DNA from: Candidatus Neomicrothrix sp. UBA4542
GTDB lineage: Bacteria; Actinomycetota; Acidimicrobiia; Acidimicrobiales; Poriferisodalaceae
DNA: 7,527 nt
Assembly (NCBI GenBank): GCA_002388005.1
Contig: DGLO01000068.1
Span: 1-7,527 of the forward strand
Direction of reading: 5' to 3'
A model generated the notes under the pieces. The model was not told where the DNA came from and ran no database searches. It was given only the letters and a program-made list of their open reading frames with translations. This document shows, in pieces, positions 1-5,600 of this stretch; within the stretch, counting starts at the first letter, position 1, and each line of letters begins with the position of its first letter. The position numbers were made by a program, and so were the translations under genes.

Positions 1-405
1 TGGATGCCAACTGATTTGGCGACCAGTGGTAGCAGGGGCGCGGAGACTAAGGAACACCAAGGGGATCATCAAGACCCCGAAGATCTTTTCGAAGGCGTCA
101 TCGGTGAAGCTAGATACCACAAGTGACCCGATGAAAGATCCCGCGGTGACTGGAACCAGGACCGGAAGGGCGCGACGTAAACCGGAAACGCCCCCTTTTC
201 GATAGCCGGCAACTGAAGAGGCGTTTTGTACCAAAACACCTATCCGGTTAGTGCCGTTAGCGACCAGCCCGGGTAACCCAACGAACACGTTGAGTAAACC
301 GACCGTCAACAATGACCCCCCACCCGCCATCGCGTTTACGACGCCCGCGACGACGCCAGCCCCAGCGACCAGAAGTGCGTCAATCAACTCCATCCCTGCC
401 ATCAT
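1..405 (-). CDS. TauE/SafE-family membrane transporter, N-terminal part (C-terminus beyond window)
   Basis: The first 135 codons of a membrane protein, open to the left edge with no stop. TauE/SafE (formerly DUF81) proteins are multi-helix permeases linked to export of sulfite, sulfoacetate or other small organic anions; the substrate here is unknown. Two family hallmarks are visible: a hydrophobic first helix running into N24-A-M-A-G-G-G-S31, and the A49-N-G-T-N-R54 loop after GLPGLV. A second half-repeat pattern follows: hydrophobic segments near residues 79-99 and 106-121, separated by charged turns. Full members are about 250 residues, so roughly half is present. ATG codons at 405, 402 and 393 are all possible starts. 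None has a strong Shine-Dalgarno; GGCAGGG lies just before the 393 ATG. The frame has no other start codon between 405 and about 480. The gene is divergent from aroC. Family confidence is high, specific function low. Confidence 0.88.
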   Translation of the reverse strand, partial: MMAGMELIDALLVAGAGVVAGVVNAMAGGGSLLTVGLLNVFVGLPGLVANGTNRIGVLVQNASSVAGYRKGGVSGLRRALPVLVPVTAGSFIGSLVVSSFTDDAFEKIFGVLMIPLVFLSLRAPATTGRQISWHP

Positions 406-485
406 TGCCGGTGAACGCGCTCTAAATCGGCCGAGTTGGAGAATCTCTTCGTGAGATCGCCGTCGCGACCTCTACTCTCGATGCT
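406..485. promoter_or_regulatory. Divergent intergenic region, transporter / aroC
   Basis: This 80-bp gap separates two genes transcribed outward, so it should hold promoters for both. I see no convincing -35/-10 pair on either strand. The only structure noted is a perfect 5-bp inverted repeat, ATCTC-ttcgt-GAGAT, at 443-457, which is short enough to occur by chance but could be a weak operator. No Shine-Dalgarno precedes the aroC ATG. The promoter role is inferred from gene orientation only. Confidence 0.4.
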
Positions 486-1574
486 ATGGCCGGAAGCACC
501 TTTGGAGAGCAGTTCCGAATTACGACGTTCGGTGAATCGCATGGGGGCGGAGTGGGAGTCGTGGTGGACGGCTGTCCACCGAGGCTAGAAGTTGATGCGA
601 CTGACATTCAGATCGAACTTGATCGACGGCGCCCTGGACAAAGCCGACTTGTGACTCAGCGAAACGAGGACGACCGCGTAGAAATCTTTAGCGGAATTTT
701 CGAGGGGAAGACGTTGGGATCTTCGATTGGCATGGTTGTGCGAAATGAGGACGCCAACCCTGGCGCGTATGAAGAAATGCGCGACGTATACCGCCCAAGC
801 CACGCGGACTGGACAACTGAAGCCAAGTACGGCATCAGAAATTGGCAAGGAGGGGGACGGGCTTCCGCTCGCGAAACTATTGGACGTGTAGCCGGTGGCG
901 CAGTCGCTCGGAAGGTTATTGAACACGTGGCCGGCATCGAAGTGATCGCTTGGGTCAGTTCGATCAGAGACATTGACGCTGACATTGATTTGGGACTCGT
1001 GTCTCGCGATCAGGTCGAGAGCGACCCCACTCGCTGTCCTGATAGCGCCGCGGCGGAAGTAATGACCGCAGCAATTGAGGCCGCAAGAAAAGGGGGCGAT
1101 TCTTTGGGGGGGATCGTCACTTGCGTAGCTCGCAATATGCCTGCTGGGCTGGGGGAGCCGGTGTTCGACAAACTTGATGCTGAGCTCGCTGGGGCCTTAA
1201 TGTCGCTTCCCGCAGCCAAGGGAGTAGAGATAGGCAGTGGGTTCGCTGGAACGTTAATGACGGGTAGCGAACACAATGATCCGTTCGTGCCTGGCGATAA
1301 TGGTCGGCCATCGACTACCAGTAACCACAGCGGCGGGGTCCAAGGCGGGATTAGTAACGGGGAAGATCTAGTGACGCGTGTTGCGTTCAAGCCAACGGCG
1401 ACGATTAGTTCAGCTCAACAAACGGTGAATCAGGACAACGAGACAACGACCCTTGAAGCCAAGGGACGGCATGACCCGTGCGTTCTCCCCAGGGCAGTTC
1501 CAATGGTTGAGGCGATGGTGTGTTTAGTGTTGGCGGACCATTTGTTGCGCCAACAAGCCGTAGACGTCGTCTGA
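486..1574 (+). CDS. aroC: Chorismate synthase
   Basis: Cytoplasmic enzyme of the last shikimate-pathway step: conversion of 5-enolpyruvylshikimate-3-phosphate to chorismate with reduced FMN as cofactor. The 362 residues match the usual length of the compact bacterial form. All signatures are present: G16-E-S-H-G20 with the active-site His19; RPSHAD with His106; the glycine-rich G122-G-G-R-A-S-A-R-E-T stretch; S279-N-H-S-G-G-V-Q-G-G-I; and the C-terminal R328-H-D-P-C-V-L-P-R-A-V-P-M-V-E-A-M with the catalytic Asp330. The ATG at 486 is secure because MAGSTFGEQFRITTFGESHG aligns from its first residue with E. coli AroC (MAGNTIGQLFR...). No Shine-Dalgarno is visible in the preceding 20 bases, so initiation may be leaderless or SD-independent. 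The gene stands alone: no aroK, aroB or aroQ follows, and the next gene is convergent. Function is essentially certain. Confidence 0.98.
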   Translation: MAGSTFGEQFRITTFGESHGGGVGVVVDGCPPRLEVDATDIQIELDRRRPGQSRLVTQRNEDDRVEIFSGIFEGKTLGSSIGMVVRNEDANPGAYEEMRDVYRPSHADWTTEAKYGIRNWQGGGRASARETIGRVAGGAVARKVIEHVAGIEVIAWVSSIRDIDADIDLGLVSRDQVESDPTRCPDSAAAEVMTAAIEAARKGGDSLGGIVTCVARNMPAGLGEPVFDKLDAELAGALMSLPAAKGVEIGSGFAGTLMTGSEHNDPFVPGDNGRPSTTSNHSGGVQGGISNGEDLVTRVAFKPTATISSAQQTVNQDNETTTLEAKGRHDPCVLPRAVPMVEAMVCLVLADHLLRQQAVDVV

Positions 1575-1587
1575 CGCTCACCGTCAC

Positions 1588-2439
1588 TCACTCGTCACGT
1601 TGGTCCCTCAAGAATTTCTGGAATTCGGCGGCCAAGTCGTCACCTGAGGGAAGATCTGCTGAGACTACCCGGTCCGCTTCCTCTTCTAGCTGACGCACAT
1701 ATCCAATGATTTCGGAGTCTTGTTCGACTGCGTCGCTCACTCGTTGCTCCCATTCGAGGACGCTGTGGTCAAGGTCTCGGTAGCCGGTTGGGACACCAGT
1801 GACCTTTTCAAACTCCGCTAGTAACGCTCGTGTGCCTTTGGGGTTCGGGGGTCCAGCGACATAGTGGGGTACCCCAACCCGCAGGGAGATAACCGGAAGT
1901 TCGGCACTGTCGAGAGCATCATGCAACGTGCCGATGATGCCCGTGGGTCCTTGATAACTAGGCCGATCCAAGCCCAGCCTGTATGCCAGGTCTGGGTTTG
2001 CGGCACTGCCTTTTACCTCCGAAGGGCGCGAATGTGGCACTCCTGCAACCATCGCCCCGAGGGTGACAACCATTTCGCATGCCGTGTCGCGGGCGATCTC
2101 TACGACCGAATCACAGAAAGTTCTCCACCGCATCCGCGGCTCTAGACCCGCCAGCAACACCAGATCGTGAGGAAAATCGTTTTCAATCACGTGCGCATCA
2201 AGCGACGGCCATTTGATTCGTCGTTCTCCGTCGTCAGCAATTTCGATATGTGGACGATTCTCTTGGAAATCAAAAAATTCTTCAGGATCGATCTTGGCGA
2301 TGCGGCGAGCTTCGTATTGGTCGACGATCCATTGGATGGCCCCCGTTGCGCACTCCCCTGCGTCGAACCAACCCTCGAATGCCACCACCAACAACGGGTT
2401 CTGCAAACTGGGTGCCTCGTCCCACGTGACTTCGGTCAT
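1588..2439 (-). CDS. PAC2-family protein (proteasome-assembly-chaperone-2-like fold)
   Basis: A 283-residue soluble protein of the PAC2 family, common and conserved in actinobacteria but of unsettled function. The fold resembles the eukaryotic proteasome assembly chaperone; a proteasome role in bacteria is not established. Visible family motifs in order: A20-F-E-G-W-F-D-A-G-E-C, H91-D-L-V-L-L-A-G-L-E-P-R, L127-G-A-M-V-A-G-V-P-H-S-R-P, G164-P-T-G-I-I-G-T-L-H-D-A, and V190-P-H-Y-V-A-G-P-P-N-P-K-G-T-R. An acidic, helical C-terminal tail (about 225-283) ends in DDLAAEFQKFLRDQRDE. I chose the ATG at 2439 because W6 and the GWFDAG motif then sit at the family-typical distance from the N-terminus. 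GGAG lies only 2 nt upstream, closer than ideal. A TTG at 2493 would add 18 residues of unlikely sequence. It is the last gene of a minus-strand block, 98 bp after the lipoprotein gene, and converges on aroC. Confidence 0.9.
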   Translation of the reverse strand: MTEVTWDEAPSLQNPLLVVAFEGWFDAGECATGAIQWIVDQYEARRIAKIDPEEFFDFQENRPHIEIADDGERRIKWPSLDAHVIENDFPHDLVLLAGLEPRMRWRTFCDSVVEIARDTACEMVVTLGAMVAGVPHSRPSEVKGSAANPDLAYRLGLDRPSYQGPTGIIGTLHDALDSAELPVISLRVGVPHYVAGPPNPKGTRALLAEFEKVTGVPTGYRDLDHSVLEWEQRVSDAVEQDSEIIGYVRQLEEEADRVVSADLPSGDDLAAEFQKFLRDQRDE

Positions 2440-2537
2440 AACTCCACTATTGCCGACAGAGTCGCCCCATGAACACTTAAGTCCCGCTGACAACAGGTTT
2501 TGTTTCGAGAATCAGGGAACCGTCGGGCCGAACCTGA

Positions 2538-4586
2538 TCAGAACAGTAAGAAAGCCCGTTGTTCAAGAGTGCGCAGGTCGCTGGCAAGTAATCCGAGTGA
2601 GGAGAGGGTATAAATCTCGTTCTTGATCACCACAGACCGTTGGATGGTTGCGCGCCAGTCGATATCAGCCCAGCATTGCTGTCTAGATATTTCACTACCA
2701 TCTTCGCGTTCTTCCACCCATTGATCGCAGCGGACTTTGGGCGGCGTTTTCAGATGTGTAAGACGACCGCGTTCTGTCAGAGAGCGGTTGTTCAACTCAA
2801 GGGCGACTGCGCCGGAAAAAGGTCCCGATTCGGCTGTTCCAACTCGATGCGTTGCGACTGGCAAAACGAAAAGGTTCTCTGCCGGCCAATGAAGAAAGGC
2901 TCGGGGGTTGTATTCAATTTCGCTGTGACCCCCCAGGAGACGCCATTGATCAACACGAACCGGGTCAGTCAGATCACTGATATCGAATAACGAAACCTGG
3001 GTGCCTACGGTTCGTCCATCGTCGTCGGCATCTTGGCCAATCCCAAGCAACAACGTCTCGGTGACTGGATGGAGGTACGCGGAGTACCCCAATATCTTTA
3101 GTTCCCCTAAGACGGTCGGTGATCGAGGGTCGGAAAGATCGATGGTGTAGAGGGGGTCGGTTTGACGGAACGTCACGACAGTTGCGAGGTCCCCGAGAAA
3201 CCGCACCGCGTAAATGCGTTCGCCTCGCCCCAAGTTTCCGACGCGGCCAAGCTCAACCAATTCCCCATCCTCTTCGCTGAGCACCGTCACGTAGCTCTCA
3301 CTGTTGGCCACGTCTCCGGGTCCCCACCAACCATGGTTGGTGGTCGCAACGCGGAGGCGGCCCTTGTGTTCGGACATCGAGTATTGGTTGAGGACTGTGC
3401 CAAGGACCTGCCCTGACGTTCGATACAGGGTGTTGTTGGGGTCACTGATATCGAACTTGTGGATTCGTGTCGTTAACGGCGGTCGTCTGTTGGAGGTGTC
3501 ATCTTCGTCGGCTTCTAGTTCGCGCCAATCGAACCACTCGGTGGTAGCGACATAAAGGTTGTCTTTGGATGAGTACACCGTTTGCCCATCGGCGAGCACT
3601 GAGGTGCTGAGAAGCTTGTCTCCTAGTTGCTCTTCGGACAGATCTACCGTGATGATGTTCAACATTTGCAGGCCACTATTGGACGGCGGATGGTAGATGC
3701 GGTCGCAGGGCGTCAGAGTGCCTTCTTCGATTAGGCGTCCGCGAGCATTTTCAAGAGCGAACCATGGGATCCAATTGTCAATCGTTGATTCTTCTATGAG
3801 TCGACGGTTTTCTTCCTCAGCTCGTCGTTCAGCGCGCAGCCCTGCTCCGCTCGGATAGGACCATTCGAGTCCTGTTGGCTGGCTTTGAACGACGATGCGG
3901 ACGACGTCGTCAACCATGCGGCTGCCGAGATATCCGCCGTCTACATGTAGCCGGCGAGTAATCCGTGGTTTTGGACCACTGATGTCGATCTCTACGATGG
4001 TGCTGATCGGGCTGTAAGGGCCATGTCTCAGCGTCAGGCTCTGCGTGCCCCCGTGGCTCTGGCCAAATACAAGAATCCGGTCCCCTACGAGGAACATTTC
4101 TTGGGGCCATAACTTCTCAAACCGCAGCTTCCCAACAGACCTGGGTTGATCGCCTGTGATATCGACCACACGTAGTTCTTCGTTGACCAACGCGACAATG
4201 CGCGTCCCATCGGTTTTCAAAATGTCGGGCTCGTCGACGCCTGCCTCTTGAACATTGGTAGTGCTGTAGTCCACGCCTGGCGCTAGGGCGGATTGCGATG
4301 AGTCAGCAATTGCTTGGGAGCCGTCGCGCGCCAATTCAGACCCCTCCATCACCGCGATGGCATATCCCCCGTCAAGTCCCCAGGGGCCAACCATTTCAAG
4401 AGCATTGGCTTTGACGTGTCCAAGGAATGGTTCGCAGGACTCAAAGGAGGTAAGGGCGGCTGTCAGCTGCACTTGTGAAGGGTGTAACGGCACTGTTCGG
4501 TCAGGGGCGATGGTGTCGTCACGGTTGTCGGCGCTACAGGCACACAAAATCGCAATCGACGTAATTACTGCTATGAGTCGTCGCAT
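2538..4586 (-). CDS. Secreted beta-propeller lipoprotein (COG4880 / Beta_propel family)
   Basis: A 682-residue extracytoplasmic protein. The N-terminus has two Arg, a hydrophobic core (residues 4-14) and a lipobox-like L14-C-A-C17, so Cys17 is the probable lipidated residue anchoring it to the outer face of the membrane. The family hallmark T110-N-V-Q-E-A-G-V-D-E-P-D-I-L-K-T-D-G127 is intact. It is followed by recurring blade strands marked D(I/L)(S/T), near residues 142, 200, 315, 379, 483 and 535. The end (R650-S-V-V-I-K-N-E-I-Y-T-L-S-S-L-G) is also family-like. A charged helical stretch at 250-268 sits between blades, and D519-A-D-D-D-G524 forms a calcium-loop-like turn. Cys52, Cys294, Cys620 and Cys638 could form disulfides. 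Family members are described as secreted proteins distantly related to WD-40 propellers; no enzymatic role is known, and scaffold or ligand binding is likely. The start is well supported: GGAGG at 4592-4596 lies 5 nt before the ATG. Family confidence is high, function unknown. Confidence 0.92.
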   Translation of the reverse strand: MRRLIAVITSIAILCACSADNRDDTIAPDRTVPLHPSQVQLTAALTSFESCEPFLGHVKANALEMVGPWGLDGGYAIAVMEGSELARDGSQAIADSSQSALAPGVDYSTTNVQEAGVDEPDILKTDGTRIVALVNEELRVVDITGDQPRSVGKLRFEKLWPQEMFLVGDRILVFGQSHGGTQSLTLRHGPYSPISTIVEIDISGPKPRITRRLHVDGGYLGSRMVDDVVRIVVQSQPTGLEWSYPSGAGLRAERRAEEENRRLIEESTIDNWIPWFALENARGRLIEEGTLTPCDRIYHPPSNSGLQMLNIITVDLSEEQLGDKLLSTSVLADGQTVYSSKDNLYVATTEWFDWRELEADEDDTSNRRPPLTTRIHKFDISDPNNTLYRTSGQVLGTVLNQYSMSEHKGRLRVATTNHGWWGPGDVANSESYVTVLSEEDGELVELGRVGNLGRGERIYAVRFLGDLATVVTFRQTDPLYTIDLSDPRSPTVLGELKILGYSAYLHPVTETLLLGIGQDADDDGRTVGTQVSLFDISDLTDPVRVDQWRLLGGHSEIEYNPRAFLHWPAENLFVLPVATHRVGTAESGPFSGAVALELNNRSLTERGRLTHLKTPPKVRCDQWVEEREDGSEISRQQCWADIDWRATIQRSVVIKNEIYTLSSLGLLASDLRTLEQRAFLLF

Positions 4587-4615
4587 CGCAACCTCCGAAA
4601 TGGCGTCAGTTGCTT

Positions 4616-4642
4616 ACTCAACGACGGACACCTGAGTTGAGT
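4616..4642. promoter_or_regulatory. 7-bp inverted repeat upstream of the lipoprotein gene
   Basis: ACTCAAC (4616-4622) and GTTGAGT (4636-4642) are perfect reverse complements with a 13-nt spacer. They lie in the 62-bp gap between the stop of the 161-residue gene and the start of the lipoprotein gene, about 20 bp upstream of the GGAGG ribosome-binding site. Read on the minus strand no T-run follows, so it does not look like an intrinsic terminator for the upstream gene. Read on the plus strand TTCCCTTTT follows, but no plus-strand gene precedes it. It may be an operator, a 5' UTR hairpin or chance. Confidence 0.35.
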
Positions 4643-4648
4643 TCCCTT

Positions 4649-5134
4649 TTACAAGTTACGGAACAATGACAAGTGGCAGGGGTCAGTGGGGTTTGGTAGC
4701 TCCATTGACCAGTCGACCCATCGTTCGACGAGCTCGAACCCCGCGTTTCTTGCCGACTCGTCAAGAGTTCCTAACGCAACGGGGTGTACAGGCAGCGTGG
4801 TGACACTGTCTTCGAGAAATTCGATGCGTCGACGTTCGTCGTTGTCGGCAGCCAAAATCACCGCTCGGTCCGTTTCGACAGCGATCGCGTGCACCCCCCG
4901 CAGTACAGGCAGACATCCCTCTATCAGAACTTCACCGTCGCCGACGGCGTGTTCCCAAGGTTGGGATTCGCCTATCGCGTCATCCAGCCACAGCACTAAT
5001 CGTGCTGGCCCATCAGTGATCTCCAATCCTGCTTCGCGGAGTGCTTGGGCAAGATTTGGTCGTCGCGTGTGAAGCTTCACTTGCCGATGACTTCGGCTGA
5101 TACACCAATGGGCGATATCTGATACATCAGACAT
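4649..5134 (-). CDS. Hypothetical protein of 161 residues, unrecognised
   Basis: I do not recognise this protein. It is probably a real gene: the reading frame is long, acidic and protein-like, it has no signal peptide or membrane helix, and it sits 62 bp upstream of the lipoprotein gene on the same strand. Alternating hydrophobic strands and helices suggest an alpha/beta fold: R45-L-V-L-W-L, G67-E-V-L-I-E-G, H82-A-I-A-V, and A91-V-I-L-A-A. The C-terminus, A131-G-F-E-L-V-E-R-W-V-D-W followed by H154-L-S-L-F-R, resembles the tail of some class I SAM-dependent methyltransferases. No glycine-rich SAM-binding motif is present, so I do not call it one. The ATG at 5134 is preferred; a TTG at 5143 would add three residues. 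Only a weak GAG lies upstream. The first residues repeat Ser-Asp (MSDVSDI). A later GTG at codon 19 is also possible. Confidence 0.65.
   Translation of the reverse strand: MSDVSDIAHWCISRSHRQVKLHTRRPNLAQALREAGLEITDGPARLVLWLDDAIGESQPWEHAVGDGEVLIEGCLPVLRGVHAIAVETDRAVILAADNDERRRIEFLEDSVTTLPVHPVALGTLDESARNAGFELVERWVDWSMELPNPTDPCHLSLFRNL
5118..5131. promoter_or_regulatory. 14-bp palindrome at the divergent gene starts
   Basis: TCTGAT-AC-ATCAGA is a perfect 6+2+6 inverted repeat. It covers codons 2-6 of the minus-strand 161-residue gene as called, and lies about 75 bp upstream of the DUF35 start at 5205. Its size and symmetry suit a dimeric repressor operator for the divergent pair. It partly coincides with a tandem near-repeat of Ser-Asp codons, so the symmetry may be a by-product of coding. 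No regulator gene is adjacent. Confidence 0.35.
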
Positions 5135-5204
5135 GTCACTCAAGCTAGCGAGATGTTCAGCTCGCGGTCTGTCTTGTGACTACGGTTCTGTCGTTGAGGG
5201 CGAT

Positions 5205-5600
5205 ATGACTATTCAGGCACGGCATCCGCATTTATTACGGTTGACAGACCCTCCCGTCATTTTGGGGCACCGATGTACTTCCTGTAGTCGGGTTGCCTTC
5301 CCACCCGATCCGTACGGATGTGAACAATGCGGGTCCTCATGCGAGGACCTAGAGGAGTTAGATCTTGAAGCTCGGGGAACGGTGCACGCCGTCGCGACCG
5401 TTCATCGCCATCATCGTCCATACCCAACTACCCCATTCACCGTTGCTGTCATTGAGTTATCTGGAGGACCTGTCATCAAAGCCATCGTCGCTGGCTCTCA
5501 GGTTGGCGTCGGGGCTGAGGTCGAAGGGGTCTTAGTCCAAGATCTTGAAGACACCGAAGGCAACACATTGGTGGACTTGCAGTTTCAGGTTGTCCAATGA
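5205..5600 (+). CDS. DUF35 zinc-ribbon / OB-fold protein (thiolase partner)
   Basis: A 131-residue cytoplasmic protein with the two usual parts of this family. The N-terminal rubredoxin-like zinc ribbon has all four ligands, Cys24-x2-Cys27 and Cys39-x2-Cys42, in GHRCTSCSRVAFPP and GCEQCG. It is followed by an OB-fold from about residue 54 (E56-A-R-G-T-V, then P77-F-T-V-A-V-I-E-L-S-G-G-P). DUF35 proteins are found next to thiolase-fold enzymes and bind them, as in ChsH2/Ltp2 of steroid side-chain breakdown and in archaeal HMG-CoA synthase complexes. The next gene starts inside this stop codon (ATGA), which fits obligate partnership and translational coupling. I chose ATG 5205: GAGGG at 5196-5200 lies 4 nt upstream, and family members begin shortly before the ribbon. 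An ATG at 5133 would add 24 residues, overlap the divergent start codon and lack a good ribosome-binding site. The specific substrate is unknown. Confidence 0.9.
   Translation: MTIQARHPHLLRLTDPPVILGHRCTSCSRVAFPPDPYGCEQCGSSCEDLEELDLEARGTVHAVATVHRHHRPYPTTPFTVAVIELSGGPVIKAIVAGSQVGVGAEVEGVLVQDLEDTEGNTLVDLQFQVVQ

Noticed and set aside
251..454. Plus-strand frame of 67 residues rich in Pro, Thr and Ala
   Set aside because: It is antisense to the TauE/SafE-type transporter, whose frame carries the family motifs. The composition is that expected of a complementary strand.
585..1390. Several antisense frames across aroC
   Set aside because: Shadows of a secure chorismate synthase gene; none has a recognisable domain or ribosome-binding site.
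2440..2493. 18-residue extension of the PAC2 protein from a TTG at 2493
   Set aside because: Rare start codon, no Shine-Dalgarno, and residues unlike the family N-terminus. The ATG at 2439 gives the expected distance to the GWFDAG motif.
2452..2536. Inverted repeats in the lipoprotein/PAC2 gap (CAGGTT 2494-2499 with AACCTG 2531-2536; imperfect GCCGACAGAGTCGCC at 2452-2466)
   Set aside because: Arms are short, the first pair has a 31-nt spacer and the second contains a mismatch. No T-run follows on the minus strand, so neither supports a terminator or operator call.
2167..2626. Overlapping plus-strand reading frames opposite the PAC2 gene and the end of the lipoprotein gene
   Set aside because: Low-complexity translations with no recognisable motifs, lying antisense to frames with clear family signatures.
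3836..3867. Charged helical insertion (about residues 240-270) in the beta-propeller considered as a novel domain
   Set aside because: As I recall, members of this family usually carry a long helical linker between early blades followed by a conserved Cys-Asp-x-x-Tyr-x-Pro region, which is present here at residues 294-300.
5133..5204. 24-residue N-terminal extension of the DUF35 protein from an ATG at 5133
   Set aside because: The extension has no family similarity, its ATG lacks a ribosome-binding site and overlaps the divergent start codon, while the ATG at 5205 has GAGGG at good spacing.
5171..5204. TTGTGA at 5174-5179 as a -35 box for the DUF35/thiolase operon
   Set aside because: A 17-bp spacer would put the -10 box on the ribosome-binding site, and no TATAAT-like sequence is there.
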